The notes beneath the pieces were generated by a model, which saw nothing but the letters and a program-made list of their open reading frames with translations, made no database searches and was not told the origin of the DNA. Shown here piece after piece: positions 18,743 through 28,198 of a DNA stretch of 64,000 nucleotides. The translations under genes were made by a program, and so were the position numbers. The stretch comes from Bacteroidota bacterium (GTDB lineage Bacteria; Bacteroidota; Bacteroidia; UBA8524), in assembly GCA_006226545.1 (NCBI GenBank), contig SBGR01000010.1:1-64000 (forward strand). The letters are read 5' to 3'. The first letter of the stretch is position 1. Each line of letters starts with the position of its first letter.

Positions 18743-19690
18743 ATGAATTTACGTATGATATTAGTTTGCTTTCTTACGCCGGTTGCGCTGGGAGGCTGTC
18801 AATACCAAGTCAAAGAAACTTATCAAGCGAAAGAAGTGGAAGCTGCATCTTGGACGGATGAAGAAGTTACTGCAGAAGATCGGTCGGGCTTGAATTTCGG
18901 TGATGCAACGGGAGAGGCTAAGGCTACGTCGGTCAATGAAGGGACATATTCACAACTACTTCATCTGGAAGATCGGAACTTTGTTGATGCCAACAGCGCT
19001 CCAGTTAAGCAAGCTGAATCGCGATCAAAACCCATGCTGATTCAAAAGGTAAGCATGGAACTTCGTGTTGATAACCTCCAACATAGCCGACAGCAACTAG
19101 ATTCAATACTTCAACTCAATCAAGGCTATCTGGCTCATGAGCGCTATGAAGAAGAGGTGGGGCAAAAAGGGTTTCAAATGATAGTCCGTGTTCCATCGGA
19201 TAAATTGGAGCAGTTCTTAAGAGGTAGCAAAGGCATGGAAGGGGAACTAAGGTCTTTTGGACGAAACAGCGAAGACGTAAAGGCGCAATACATTGATCAA
19301 GAAACACGCTTGTCAACAAAACGCAAGGTGCTGGAACGCTACGAAGCTATCCTAGGAAGAGCTGGTAAAATCTCAGAGGTTTTGGAAGCAGAAAGGGAAA
19401 TCAGAAACTTGATAGAAGAAATAGAGGCCACCGAAGGAAGATTAAAATATTTGCGGGAACAAAGTTCCTATGCTACCGTATCCATGGATTTATTCGAATG
19501 GGTGGAATCTGAACCACTCACGGCTCAAGTGGGTTTTGGCGATAAAGTGATTTTGGCCTTTCAAAGCGGAGGAAAGAGTGTCTTGGCTGTAGTGCTGTTC
19601 TTTATTCAAATCTGGCCGTTCATGCTATTGATACCGGTGTTTATACTGGCGTGGCGCAAAAGACGCCATTCGCTAAAGGCATCTGTTTGA
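18743..19690 (+). CDS. DUF4349 lipoprotein
   Basis: A 315-residue protein starts with a lipoprotein signal, MILVCFLTPVALGGC, with the lipid Cys at about residue 19. The DUF4349 domain follows (about 95-255), with SMELRVDNLQHSRQQLDSI, VRVPSDKLEQFL and a long helical section LEAEREIRNLIEEIEATEGRL. A transmembrane segment lies near residues 280-302 and a basic tail follows. The family is envelope-associated with no defined reaction. The lipidated N-terminus plus C-terminal helix suggest attachment to membrane at both ends. It is convergent with the PBP gene. Confidence 0.82.
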   Translation: MNLRMILVCFLTPVALGGCQYQVKETYQAKEVEAASWTDEEVTAEDRSGLNFGDATGEAKATSVNEGTYSQLLHLEDRNFVDANSAPVKQAESRSKPMLIQKVSMELRVDNLQHSRQQLDSILQLNQGYLAHERYEEEVGQKGFQMIVRVPSDKLEQFLRGSKGMEGELRSFGRNSEDVKAQYIDQETRLSTKRKVLERYEAILGRAGKISEVLEAEREIRNLIEEIEATEGRLKYLREQSSYATVSMDLFEWVESEPLTAQVGFGDKVILAFQSGGKSVLAVVLFFIQIWPFMLLIPVFILAWRKRRHSLKASV

Positions 19691-19709
19691 ATTACTGCTT
19701 ATCTTATAT

Positions 19710-19742
19710 AAAAAAAAAAAACGGGGGCCACTCACCCCCGTT
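19710..19742 (-). terminator. Bidirectional terminator, DUF4349 gene / PBP gene
   Basis: ACGGGGG / CCCCCGT (19721-19741) around a 7-nt loop, next to a run of 12 A on the plus strand, gives a strong minus-strand terminator (poly-U after the stem). It may also stop plus-strand transcripts of the DUF4349 gene. Confidence 0.8.
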
Positions 19743-19764
19743 CTACAAACGCTGATCAACAATA

Positions 19765-19839
19765 TGGAACCAAGACTTAGAATTGGTGTCTTGAAATAGG
19801 CTTGTTGACGCCTATTTGATTCATTGACGTCCGGTTCCA
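19765..19839. other. Possible three-way-junction structured element
   Basis: TGGAACC (19765-19771) pairs with GGTTCCA (19833-19839) and encloses two hairpins: AAGAC/GTCTT (19772-19792) and the 8-bp AAATAGGC/GCCTATTT (19794-19817). It sits between the PBP stop and its terminator, so on the minus strand it would be in the 3' UTR. No known RNA family was recognised. Confidence 0.4.
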
Positions 19840-19855
19840 ACTATTCGTTGCATTT

Positions 19856-22066
19856 TTAATCAAAAATATTTCGATCACCGAAAAGTGGATCGCTCTGATC
19901 TGAATCTGTCGCATCGGCATCTTTGCACTCAATATCAATTGAAAGTGCCTTGTTTGGCGAGTCAAAAGGGCCTTGGGTTAAGTTGATGCTGGAGTCGGCA
20001 TATACATTCTGCATGTAATAAGCCCAAATCGGCATAGACATCTCTGATCCGCTGCCCAGTCCTAAAGTTCTAAAATGTACCGCACGGTGTTCGTTGCCTA
20101 CCCAACCGCCCGAAACCAGGTTTGGCGTGATGCCAATAAACCAGCCATCTGATTGGTTCTGCGTGGTTCCTGTTTTACAAGCGATAGGATTGGTCAGGTT
20201 GTATTTATAACGCAAGCGAGCTGCAGTTCCAAAAGTAGCGCGTTCCATCATCTTCAACATGACGTACGCGGTTTGTTCGCTCATAGCCTGTTCCGATTCC
20301 GGCACTGCAGAATAAAGGACCGTTCCGTTTTTGTCTTCAATCTTGGAGATATAAAAAGGGGTAACGTGTGTTCCTTTATTTGCAAAGGTGCCAAAAGCTC
20401 CAATCATCTCGTAAACGGAGAGATCCATCGTACCCAAACAAATTGAAGGGTAAGCTTGCAGCTCATTTTTTATACCCATCTTACGGGCCAGTTGAATCAC
20501 ATTCAAAGGACCATTCGGACCTAATTGTTTCATCAAATAGGCGGTAATACTATTCACAGACAAGGCTAAGGCTTTGCGCAGCTGCATGGTACCGCCGTAT
20601 TTATTGTCGGCGTTTTTTGGCGACCAGTTCTCATAGTCTTCAAAGACCACCCTTTCATTTGGCGCTTCGAAGCACGGAGAGTATCCGTTGTCTACCGCCA
20701 TAGTATAAACAAAAGGCTTAAAGGTAGAACCCACTTGGCGTGTTGCATTGATGTTAACGTGGTCGTATTTAAAGTACTTATGGTTGATGCCGCCCACCCA
20801 GGCTTTGATTTCCCCGGTATGGGGGTCGAGCGATAGAAAACCGCATTGCAAGAAGTACTGGTAGTATTTAATAGAATCAAGTGGAGAAAGCACAGTGTCT
20901 TTTTCCATGCGGTCATTGTCCCAAGAGAAAACCTTCATCTTCACCTTGGTAGCAAATGCTTTTTTAATTTCCGAATCAGAAGCACCGTCTTTCTTCATGA
21001 TCTTGTAGCGTGCAGATTTCTTCACTTCATCTTCAATGATCTGCTTTTGGTCACCCCAAGGCTCCATGTTCTTCCAATGTGCAAAGAACTTGGCTTGGTG
21101 CTGACGCAAATGCTTCTTCATCGCTAGTTCAGCATATTTCTGCATGCGACTGTCTAGTGTCACGTGAATTTTAAGCCCGTCTGTATACAGGTTATAATCG
21201 TTTTCACTACACCATGTATTCATGTCTTGGCGCAGTCTTTCTCTAAAGTACGTAGCCAATCCTTGGTTATGGTCTTCTTTCTCAAATCGGAGTTCAGTTA
21301 CTACCTTATATAAGGAGTCTTTTTGCGCTGCGGTGATATAACCGTTGCGTTCCATTTGGTAGAATACCACATCACGTCTTTCCACATTGTTTTTATGTGT
21401 TTCACCGTGTGGATTATAGAGCGAAGGGTTTTTAGCCATACCCACCAAACTGGCTGCTTGGTCTAAGGTTAGCTTATCAGGCGTTGTATTGAAGTAGATT
21501 TTAGCAGCAGAGCTGATGCCCACGGCTTGATGTAAAAAGTCGAAGCGATTGAAGTACATCGCTATAATTTCTTCTTTGGTATACCTTCTTTCCAACTGTA
21601 CGGCAATCAACCATTCTTTCAGTTTCTGAACGATACGGTCTACGATGTTTGGGGCCGGCTTTTGCGTAAAAAGCATTTTAGCCAACTGTTGCGTGATGGT
21701 ACTACCGCCACCCGCACTTCCAAAATTAAGCACGGCTCTACCTAATGAGCGGAAGTCGATGCCGCTATGTTGGTAGAAGCGTTCATCTTCCGTGGCCACT
21801 AAAGCCGTAACGAGGTGAGGGGAGAGGTCTTTGAATTGGACCGGAATACGGTTCTCGTAATAGTATTTGCCCAGAACCACCCCATCGCTTGAAATGATTT
21901 CAGTGGCGAGGTTGTTTTTCGGGTTTTCCAACTCGGCTACTTCCGGCAGTTTACCAAATAGGCCTTGGGAGATTAGAAAGAATAATAATACAACGAGCCC
22001 TAGCCCGGATAGCAAGAGAGTCCAGAGCCAAAAAATGAGTCTGGGAAAAGTCTTTTTAAGCGCCAT
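19856..22066 (-). CDS. Class A penicillin-binding protein (PBP1A type)
   Basis: A bifunctional peptidoglycan glycosyltransferase/transpeptidase of 736 residues. An N-terminal membrane anchor spans about residues 10-32. The GT51 domain has EDERFYQHSGID and GGGSTITQQLAKMLF. The transpeptidase domain has the SxxK motif in GSTFKPFVYTMA, SVNS, and KTGTTQNQSDGWFIG. All catalytic elements are present. It starts 1 nt after the sprE/porW stop, so the two are cotranscribed. It may be called mrcA or ponA. Confidence 0.94.
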   Translation of the reverse strand: MALKKTFPRLIFWLWTLLLSGLGLVVLLFFLISQGLFGKLPEVAELENPKNNLATEIISSDGVVLGKYYYENRIPVQFKDLSPHLVTALVATEDERFYQHSGIDFRSLGRAVLNFGSAGGGSTITQQLAKMLFTQKPAPNIVDRIVQKLKEWLIAVQLERRYTKEEIIAMYFNRFDFLHQAVGISSAAKIYFNTTPDKLTLDQAASLVGMAKNPSLYNPHGETHKNNVERRDVVFYQMERNGYITAAQKDSLYKVVTELRFEKEDHNQGLATYFRERLRQDMNTWCSENDYNLYTDGLKIHVTLDSRMQKYAELAMKKHLRQHQAKFFAHWKNMEPWGDQKQIIEDEVKKSARYKIMKKDGASDSEIKKAFATKVKMKVFSWDNDRMEKDTVLSPLDSIKYYQYFLQCGFLSLDPHTGEIKAWVGGINHKYFKYDHVNINATRQVGSTFKPFVYTMAVDNGYSPCFEAPNERVVFEDYENWSPKNADNKYGGTMQLRKALALSVNSITAYLMKQLGPNGPLNVIQLARKMGIKNELQAYPSICLGTMDLSVYEMIGAFGTFANKGTHVTPFYISKIEDKNGTVLYSAVPESEQAMSEQTAYVMLKMMERATFGTAARLRYKYNLTNPIACKTGTTQNQSDGWFIGITPNLVSGGWVGNEHRAVHFRTLGLGSGSEMSMPIWAYYMQNVYADSSINLTQGPFDSPNKALSIDIECKDADATDSDQSDPLFGDRNIFD

Positions 22067-22067
22067 T

Positions 22068-24713
22068 TTACTTGGAGTAGTAATTTTTATAGAAGGATTT
22101 AAAGCCTTCCAAGTCCGAATTTACGACCATTAATCCCACATTTTGGGCATCCATCACGAATAATTCGTATTCCGGTAGCCCTAGGGATTCGAGAAAAGCC
22201 TTGTCGCTTTGGAAAAGGCTAAGGTAGGCTTTCGCTTCCTCGGCATCGCTAAATTCTTTTACCAACACAAATTGTCTGCTGCTGGCAAATAGATCATCGA
22301 TTGCATAACTCGTTCCCGCTTTTTGTTTCGCGTTGAAGTCGCTGATTTTTGCTTTAACGTTATTCAGGTTCAACTTGCCTTTCACTGCAGGGAGGAGCAG
22401 CATGAAGTAATGTTTGGAGTTGGGGTTGAATTGGTAACTCTGTTTTTTGGCGGTACTGTCTGAACCGGAGCTCATCTTGTCTTCTGCCAATTTTTTCTTG
22501 TATGCGTTGAGCATGCGGGTAGCGGTCAAGGCTTCCGGTGTGCTGGCATACGTGAGGGTAACATTTTCCAATTCTTTTATGCAGCGTTCAGTGGAGTCAA
22601 TTTCACCGTAAACCACAGCCTCAAGCAATTCAAACTTTGGCTGAAGGTAACTGCCAAAATACTGTTTGTCGTTTTGGGCTTTAAGACTCAAAACCTCTGC
22701 AAAGGCTTTTTGTTGGTGAGCAGAATAGGCTTTTTGATATAAAGCAGAAACAGCTTTATTCTCCGGATTCTCTTCTACTTGCTTCACTGAACTTTCGCTC
22801 AAATATTTAGCGTAGCTACTTTCCGGGTATTTGCTCAATAACTCGGCTTTGCTTTTATCGGCTTGGGCAGCATCACCTAATTCGGTGGCTACCTTATAAC
22901 TATAGTATAGAGCTTTCGGTTTTTGTTCGTGTTTAGGGAAACGCGTGAGGTATTGATTGAGGTAGCTTTGGCTTTCCTGAAACTCTTTTAAGGCTTCGTA
23001 ATAGATTTCGCCCACATTTAACATGGCCTCGGCAATGCGGTTTTGAGATGATGATTGTGCTTGAGCGCTGAAAGGAATGTCTTTGTAATACAAGGCTTTT
23101 TCTGGAGCGATGGAATCCGGTAACTCGTTTTCCTGACCTTTGTTGTCATCGCCTTTGGCGTTGTCTTGTCCGTTGCCATCGTCGCCTTTGTTCTCGCCGG
23201 TATTGATGGCTTGGCTTTCATCAGCAATGCTTTTGAATTGCCAGTTGTCAACGTTTTTACGTCGGCCCCAGCGGTTTAAGAACTCGGTATATCCACGCGC
23301 TACGTTGGCTTGATCATCAAAGTAGAATCCGCCTCCTGCAATAACCGGAACAGTGGGTTGAAAAGGGTTACCCGGCATCATTGGATTACCGCGGTTGGCT
23401 TGTTGGCGTTTTAACTCTTCTTCTTGTTCCTTGCGAAGACGTTCTTGTTCTTTTTCGTTTTCGATGGCTTTGTCTACCAAGCGGTCAATTTCTTTCATCG
23501 GAAGCTTGGCCACCTTAAGCAGGCTGTCTTCTCTCTGAATTAATATTAGGTTTTTAATCAAGTCGGTAAGCACTTCTTGCTTAGCCTTGAGCTTATCGTA
23601 GTTTTCAAATTCCGGCTTCAGGTAATTCACCGCACTATCGTAATACAATTGTGCTTGGTCGTATTTAGGTTGAGCGAAATAGATATCGGCTATCGCTAAA
23701 TAACTTAGCGCCTTCTGATCGGCATTGCCTTTATTGTGGTTATTGCTCGCTTTGAAATCGGCTAATGCTTGCTCCGGATTGTTTTCCCGTTTTTCAATTA
23801 CACCAAGTTCGTAGTAAATCTGATCGTAGAAGTTGATGTTTTTATCGTCGCGCAACATGCTCTTGAGGTAGCGACGAGCAGCTCTTACTTCACCTTTGTC
23901 TTGCGGATTGTAGTTTCGAGCGAGGTTGACTTTGGCGTTAAAAGCCATTTCATACGGCGGAGCACCTTTGGTTACGGTTTTAAAATGTTCACGGGCTTTA
24001 TCGCGAACTCCCAATTTATCGTATAGCTGTCCTAAGATATAATGGTAGCGAGCCCTTTGCGCCGAACCTTTCGCACGGGCCAACGCTTTCTCCATGTTCT
24101 CTGCAGCCAATTTGTATTTGCCTTGGCGGATGTAAACAGCGGCGGAAATTTCGCTCAAGAAAGGTTTAAGCTTCTCCGGGAACTTGCTGTCGTTGTTCAT
24201 CAAGCCGATGATGGCTTCTGCTTCACCTGATTTATTAAGGAATACATAGGATTTGATAATCCAGAGCGTAGCCTCATACGAGATGGGAGTGCCTTTGTAT
24301 TTGCTGTTGATGTACTGGAAATTTTCAATGGCCGCGAAGTAGTCGGCTTTAAAGAAATAGGCTTTACCCTGAAGCAACCAAGCATCGTCAACCCATTTAC
24401 TCAGCGGACGGTCGGCAATGATTTTGGATGCCTTTTTAATGATCTCATCCATTTTGCCGCTTAAGCTTTTACGCGATTCTTCTGTGGCGTATGGGTAGAC
24501 TTCCAGGATTTGTTTGTAATCGTCTTTGTGACTTTTCTCCAAGCCTTTCACGGCATCGTCTAAACGCTCGTTGCCATTGAAGTACACGTTGAATCGGGCT
24601 ACCATATTCTGGTAGTTCCTATTCATAAAAGTATTGCGGTTTTTATCGCAGGCCACCAGGGAGGCGGTGATCAGGATCAAAGAAAAAATGCGAACGATCG
24701 GCTGGCGTAACAA
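22068..24713 (-). CDS. sprE: T9SS lipoprotein SprE/PorW (TPR protein)
   Basis: An 881-residue lipoprotein (LITASLVAC, lipid Cys near 22). After the Cys it reads NTFMNRNYQNMVARFNVYFNG, matching the SprE/PorW opening. TPR-type helical repeats fill about 100-370 and 540-740, with a Glu/Gln-rich coiled coil near 415-440. SprE/PorW is needed for type IX secretion and gliding and is thought to link the PorKLMN rings with the outer-membrane translocon. The start is TTG at 24713; no ATG precedes the signal peptide, and AGGAA lies just upstream. It is first in an operon with the PBP. Confidence 0.85.
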   Translation of the reverse strand: MLRQPIVRIFSLILITASLVACDKNRNTFMNRNYQNMVARFNVYFNGNERLDDAVKGLEKSHKDDYKQILEVYPYATEESRKSLSGKMDEIIKKASKIIADRPLSKWVDDAWLLQGKAYFFKADYFAAIENFQYINSKYKGTPISYEATLWIIKSYVFLNKSGEAEAIIGLMNNDSKFPEKLKPFLSEISAAVYIRQGKYKLAAENMEKALARAKGSAQRARYHYILGQLYDKLGVRDKAREHFKTVTKGAPPYEMAFNAKVNLARNYNPQDKGEVRAARRYLKSMLRDDKNINFYDQIYYELGVIEKRENNPEQALADFKASNNHNKGNADQKALSYLAIADIYFAQPKYDQAQLYYDSAVNYLKPEFENYDKLKAKQEVLTDLIKNLILIQREDSLLKVAKLPMKEIDRLVDKAIENEKEQERLRKEQEEELKRQQANRGNPMMPGNPFQPTVPVIAGGGFYFDDQANVARGYTEFLNRWGRRKNVDNWQFKSIADESQAINTGENKGDDGNGQDNAKGDDNKGQENELPDSIAPEKALYYKDIPFSAQAQSSSQNRIAEAMLNVGEIYYEALKEFQESQSYLNQYLTRFPKHEQKPKALYYSYKVATELGDAAQADKSKAELLSKYPESSYAKYLSESSVKQVEENPENKAVSALYQKAYSAHQQKAFAEVLSLKAQNDKQYFGSYLQPKFELLEAVVYGEIDSTERCIKELENVTLTYASTPEALTATRMLNAYKKKLAEDKMSSGSDSTAKKQSYQFNPNSKHYFMLLLPAVKGKLNLNNVKAKISDFNAKQKAGTSYAIDDLFASSRQFVLVKEFSDAEEAKAYLSLFQSDKAFLESLGLPEYELFVMDAQNVGLMVVNSDLEGFKSFYKNYYSK

Positions 24714-24734
24714 ACGGATTCCTATTTAATACAA

Positions 24735-24742
24735 TAACTTTG
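24735..24742 (+). promoter_or_regulatory. -7 box of the M23 peptidase-bactofilin unit
   Basis: TAACTTTG matches TAnnTTTG, 46 nt before the start of the M23 peptidase gene, in the 75-nt divergent gap with sprE. No clear TTTG lies 19 nt upstream. Confidence 0.45.
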
Positions 24743-24788
24743 GAGCAGCGAAAATATTATATAATAAGCAATATCCCTTTATTATTCT

Positions 24789-25640
24789 ATGGAGAAGAAA
24801 AAACGCCTCATCAATCGACTAAGGAATAAGTACCGTCTGGTTATCATGAACGAGTCTACCTTGGAAGAGAAGGCTTCGCTTACCTTGAGCAAGCTGAACG
24901 TTTTTATCGTGGCCAGTAGTTTGGTGGTATTTTTTACGGGAATGTTGATTGTTATTTTCGCTTATACCCCTTTAAAGGAATACATACCGGGCTGTGTGGA
25001 TAGGGATCAAAGCAGGTTGTTAATTGATTTAGCGATGAAAGCGGATTCTTTGGAATACGTGATTCACGCCAACGACCTTAAACTGCGCAACGATTTAAAT
25101 ATTCTGCGCGACAGACCGGATACCTCCAGTGCCGATTTCAATTCATTGGACAGCGCATCGGCGGCCTCACAATTGGATCCGAGCGAAAGGGAATTGGCTC
25201 TGAGGGAAGAAGTGAAACCGGAAGAAGATTATGCGTTAAGAGGGAAATCGCGCAATGCGTCTCCGGCTCTAGCACCATTCTTTACGCCATTGGACGGTAT
25301 GGTGTCCGCGAAGTTTGATCCCTTAATTGACCACTTAGCAACCGATATTGTTTCGAAATCGGATCAGACTGTTAGGGCGGTATTGGATGGTACCGTTGTT
25401 TTCTGCGACTGGACTTCTGAAACAGGTCACGTCATCGCTATACAGCACAGCAATAACCTGCTCTCCATCTACAAGCACAATTCGGTATTGTTAAAAAAAG
25501 TTGGTAATTTCGTTGATGCGGGTGAAGCCATCTCTATTGTAGGGAATTCAGGCGAGTCGTCTACCGGACCTCATCTCCATTTTGAGCTATGGCATAATGG
25601 AACCGCTTTAAACGCAGAAGATTATATCGTTTTCAAGTAA
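24789..25640 (+). CDS. M23 family metallopeptidase (LytM type)
   Basis: A 283-residue cell-wall endopeptidase of the inner-membrane, periplasm-facing type. A basic N-terminus precedes one transmembrane helix at about residues 37-60. The LytM domain covers about 165-280. The zinc ligands look complete: HxxxD (DHLATD) and HxH (GPHLHFELWHNG). It is 6 nt upstream of a bactofilin gene, the pairing seen in other bacteria where bactofilin scaffolds position M23 enzymes to control cell shape. Substrate bond is unknown. Confidence 0.9.
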   Translation: MEKKKRLINRLRNKYRLVIMNESTLEEKASLTLSKLNVFIVASSLVVFFTGMLIVIFAYTPLKEYIPGCVDRDQSRLLIDLAMKADSLEYVIHANDLKLRNDLNILRDRPDTSSADFNSLDSASAASQLDPSERELALREEVKPEEDYALRGKSRNASPALAPFFTPLDGMVSAKFDPLIDHLATDIVSKSDQTVRAVLDGTVVFCDWTSETGHVIAIQHSNNLLSIYKHNSVLLKKVGNFVDAGEAISIVGNSGESSTGPHLHFELWHNGTALNAEDYIVFK

Positions 25641-25646
25641 GGGGAC

Positions 25647-26081
25647 ATGTTCAACAACAAAGAATCAAAAGTGAAGAGCAAAGCAGCAGATATCAGCAGA
25701 GAAGAATTGAACCTGATAGGGGTAGGTACCACCATTACCGGTGATATCAATAGTGGGGGAGACTTGCGCATTGATGGAACCGTAAGAGGAAATGTAAACT
25801 CCAAAGCCCGTTTGGTATTAGGTCCGAATGGCAAAATTGAAGGCGATATTCAAGCTCAGAACGCTGATGTTCAAGGCAGCGTAAAAGGTAAAGTGATGGT
25901 GAGCGAAATCTTATTCTTAAAAGCTACCGCGCTTATCAATGGCGATATCATCACCAATAAGTTGGTGGTTGAAAATGGTGCTGAGTTCAACGGTAACTGC
26001 GTGATGAAATCAGGTAGCCGTATTCTTGACGATGTTGCCAATGGATCAGGGAAAGCCAAGGCCCAAACGGCCAACGTATGA
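25647..26081 (+). CDS. Bactofilin (polymer-forming cytoskeletal protein)
   Basis: A 144-residue protein with the bactofilin beta-helix core: IGVGTTITGDINSGGDLRIDGTVRGNVNSKARLVLGP, then repeated hydrophobic/Gly strands to about residue 125. Bactofilins form nucleotide-independent filaments at the membrane. It lies directly after the M23 peptidase gene, and its 3' end overlaps the start of atpZ. Confidence 0.92.
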   Translation: MFNNKESKVKSKAADISREELNLIGVGTTITGDINSGGDLRIDGTVRGNVNSKARLVLGPNGKIEGDIQAQNADVQGSVKGKVMVSEILFLKATALINGDIITNKLVVENGAEFNGNCVMKSGSRILDDVANGSGKAKAQTANV

Positions 26082-26265
26082 TTTTTTAAAGATGTGGGGA
26101 ATGACGCTTCCCCTCATTCTCACTACTGCCTTATTAGGTTTATTGGGTCATTGGGTCGACCAATGGCTTGAATTTGATTTTCCATTGTTCACTTTGCTTG
26201 GTATTTTTGCCGGCCTGGTTGGAGCAGTTTATCAGCTGTTGAAGACCTTGAACAAGAAGAAATAA
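26041..26265 (+). CDS. atpZ: AtpZ/AtpI-family protein
   Basis: A small membrane protein with two hydrophobic helices (TLPLILTTALLGLLGHW and LFTLLGIFAGLVGAVYQLL), the AtpZ/AtpI layout. Proteins of this family help c-ring assembly or carry Mg/Ca with F-type ATP synthase. The track ORF starts at 26026. I prefer ATG 26041 (MDQGKPRPKRP), which still overlaps bactofilin by 41 nt. The GHWVDQWL motif between the helices is typical. Confidence 0.8.
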   Translation: MDQGKPRPKRPTYDFLKMWGMTLPLILTTALLGLLGHWVDQWLEFDFPLFTLLGIFAGLVGAVYQLLKTLNKKK

Positions 26266-26266
26266 C

Positions 26267-26650
26267 ATGACTTTCGGCAAATTTTCCTTACGCCTAGCGG
26301 CTTTCTCGCTGCTGGTAGCAGTACTGATTCAAGTGCTGTTGATGAAAACTACTTTATTGATTCCGGCCATTTGGGGAGCCTATGCTTTTTTTGTGGTGCT
26401 CACTTTGGTCTTATATTATATAAGTACGTTCTCTTTAAAGATGTCTGTAAAAAATTCCATGAGCATCATTTTTGGGGCCATGGGATTTAGGCTTTTTGCT
26501 AGTCTCATTTACATTGTAGCCTATACCTTATACACGGGTGAAAAAGACATTCCGTTCACCATTTCTTTCATGCTACTTTTTCTTTTGTTTCAGGTATTTG
26601 AAATTTACCACATAGTAGCTAACTTGCGCCCCGATTCAAAAAAGTCATAA
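26267..26650 (+). CDS. Membrane protein of the atp operon
   Basis: A 127-residue protein with four predicted transmembrane helices (about 7-25, 31-50, 62-85, 97-117) and no catalytic motif. It lies 1 nt after atpZ and just before atpB, the position of the AtpI/AtpR-type accessory proteins. The sequence is not close enough to either for a firm name. It probably helps ATP synthase assembly; this rests on position and topology only. Confidence 0.7.
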   Translation: MTFGKFSLRLAAFSLLVAVLIQVLLMKTTLLIPAIWGAYAFFVVLTLVLYYISTFSLKMSVKNSMSIIFGAMGFRLFASLIYIVAYTLYTGEKDIPFTISFMLLFLLFQVFEIYHIVANLRPDSKKS

Positions 26651-26657
26651 ATCGTTG

Positions 26658-27830
26658 ATGAAGCACGTAAATACAGGCGTTAGAGGATTTTGGAGTGTGA
26701 AATTTTTCGCCTTTTTGCTCTCTTTTCTGACGTTCACTTGGACTTTCGCAAGTGATCCGGGACATGATGCGCATGAAAATCATGGTACAACTGAGGTAGA
26801 AAATCACGTTGATAGCACGGCTGTTCATGGTGAAAATGCTCATGGTGAAGAAGGACATGGTGAAGAGGCTTTTACAGCTGCTTCAATGGCCGGTACCATT
26901 TTGCATCACATCAGCGACGCACACGAATGGCATTTCTTTACTGTAGGTGGTACACATGTTACCTTGCCACTTCCGGTAATTCTTTATTCAGAACAATACG
27001 GTTTAGATATCTTCATGTCTAGCCAATTCCACCATAACCACGGTGTTTATAAGCATTACAAGAATGATCATGAGCACATCCTTTTATTGGATGAGGAAGG
27101 TAATGTATTAGAAGGTGCAAGCGTAATGGATTTCTCTGTTACCAAAAACGTAGCTTCTATGTTAATTGCCTTTATCCTTATGGCTTGGATCTTCATTAGC
27201 ATGGCGAATGCCTACAAGAAAAGACCAGGTCAAGCACCTAAAGGATTGCAGTCGTTCATGGAACCATTGGTATTGTTTGTACGCGATGAGATTGCTCGTC
27301 CGAATTTAGGACACAACTACGCGCGTTTCATGCCTTACTTGCTTACCTTATTCTTTTTTATCTGGATCAATAACATGCTTGGATTGCTTCCGGGAGCGGC
27401 TAACGTAACCGGTAACATTGCTGTTACAATGGTCTTGTCTTTAATCGCATTGGTTGTTACTAATATTAATGGTAATAAATCATACTGGGGTCACATTTTC
27501 TGGCCTCCGGGAATCCCAACTCCGGTTAAGTTTATCTTGATTCCGGTTGAGGTAATTTCCATCTTCACCAAGCCATTTGCCTTGATGATTCGTTTGTTCG
27601 CTAACATCACAGCGGGTCACATCATCATCATGAGTATCTTGTGTTTGATTTTCTTGTTCTCTGACAATGGAAACAATGCAAGCGCAGGCTTCGGGGTATC
27701 TTTTGCTTCTGTACCATTCGCTATATTCCTTTACACATTGGAGTTACTGGTAGCGGCTATTCAGGCCTTTATCTTTACCATGTTAACTGCTTTGTTTATC
27801 GGGCAAGCAATGCCAGAAGATCATCATTAA
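26658..27830 (+). CDS. atpB: ATP synthase F0 subunit a
   Basis: Subunit a forms the two proton half-channels beside the c-ring. The core has LLTLFFFIWINNMLGLLPG, the essential-Arg helix FALMIRLFANITAGHIIIM, and the C-terminal ELLVAAIQAFIFTMLTALFIG. About 390 residues is long because of an N-terminal extension. The extension has a signal-like segment (FFAFLLSFLTFTWTFA) and a His/Glu-rich stretch (HDAHENHG, HGENAHGEEGHGEE) that may bind metal. I start at ATG 26658, not the TTG at 26655. Confidence 0.95.
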   Translation: MKHVNTGVRGFWSVKFFAFLLSFLTFTWTFASDPGHDAHENHGTTEVENHVDSTAVHGENAHGEEGHGEEAFTAASMAGTILHHISDAHEWHFFTVGGTHVTLPLPVILYSEQYGLDIFMSSQFHHNHGVYKHYKNDHEHILLLDEEGNVLEGASVMDFSVTKNVASMLIAFILMAWIFISMANAYKKRPGQAPKGLQSFMEPLVLFVRDEIARPNLGHNYARFMPYLLTLFFFIWINNMLGLLPGAANVTGNIAVTMVLSLIALVVTNINGNKSYWGHIFWPPGIPTPVKFILIPVEVISIFTKPFALMIRLFANITAGHIIIMSILCLIFLFSDNGNNASAGFGVSFASVPFAIFLYTLELLVAAIQAFIFTMLTALFIGQAMPEDHH

Positions 27831-27838
27831 TCAAATAG

Positions 27839-28120
<282 letters not shown>

Positions 28121-28136
28121 TAAAGAAACCTTTACG

Positions 28137-28167
28137 GGTTGCTTTTCCTCTAAAGGGAAAAGCAACC
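28137..28167 (+). other. Hairpin between atpE and atpF
   Basis: GGTTGCTTTTCC / GGAAAAGCAACC is a 12-bp perfect stem with a 7-nt loop in the 78-nt gap. No U-run follows (TGTATTTTG), so it is not a full terminator. It may protect the atpE 3' end or attenuate atpF, in line with the much higher need for subunit c. Confidence 0.7.
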
Positions 28168-28198
28168 TGTATTTTGTCCAAAGTGTAAAAGAAAAGAA

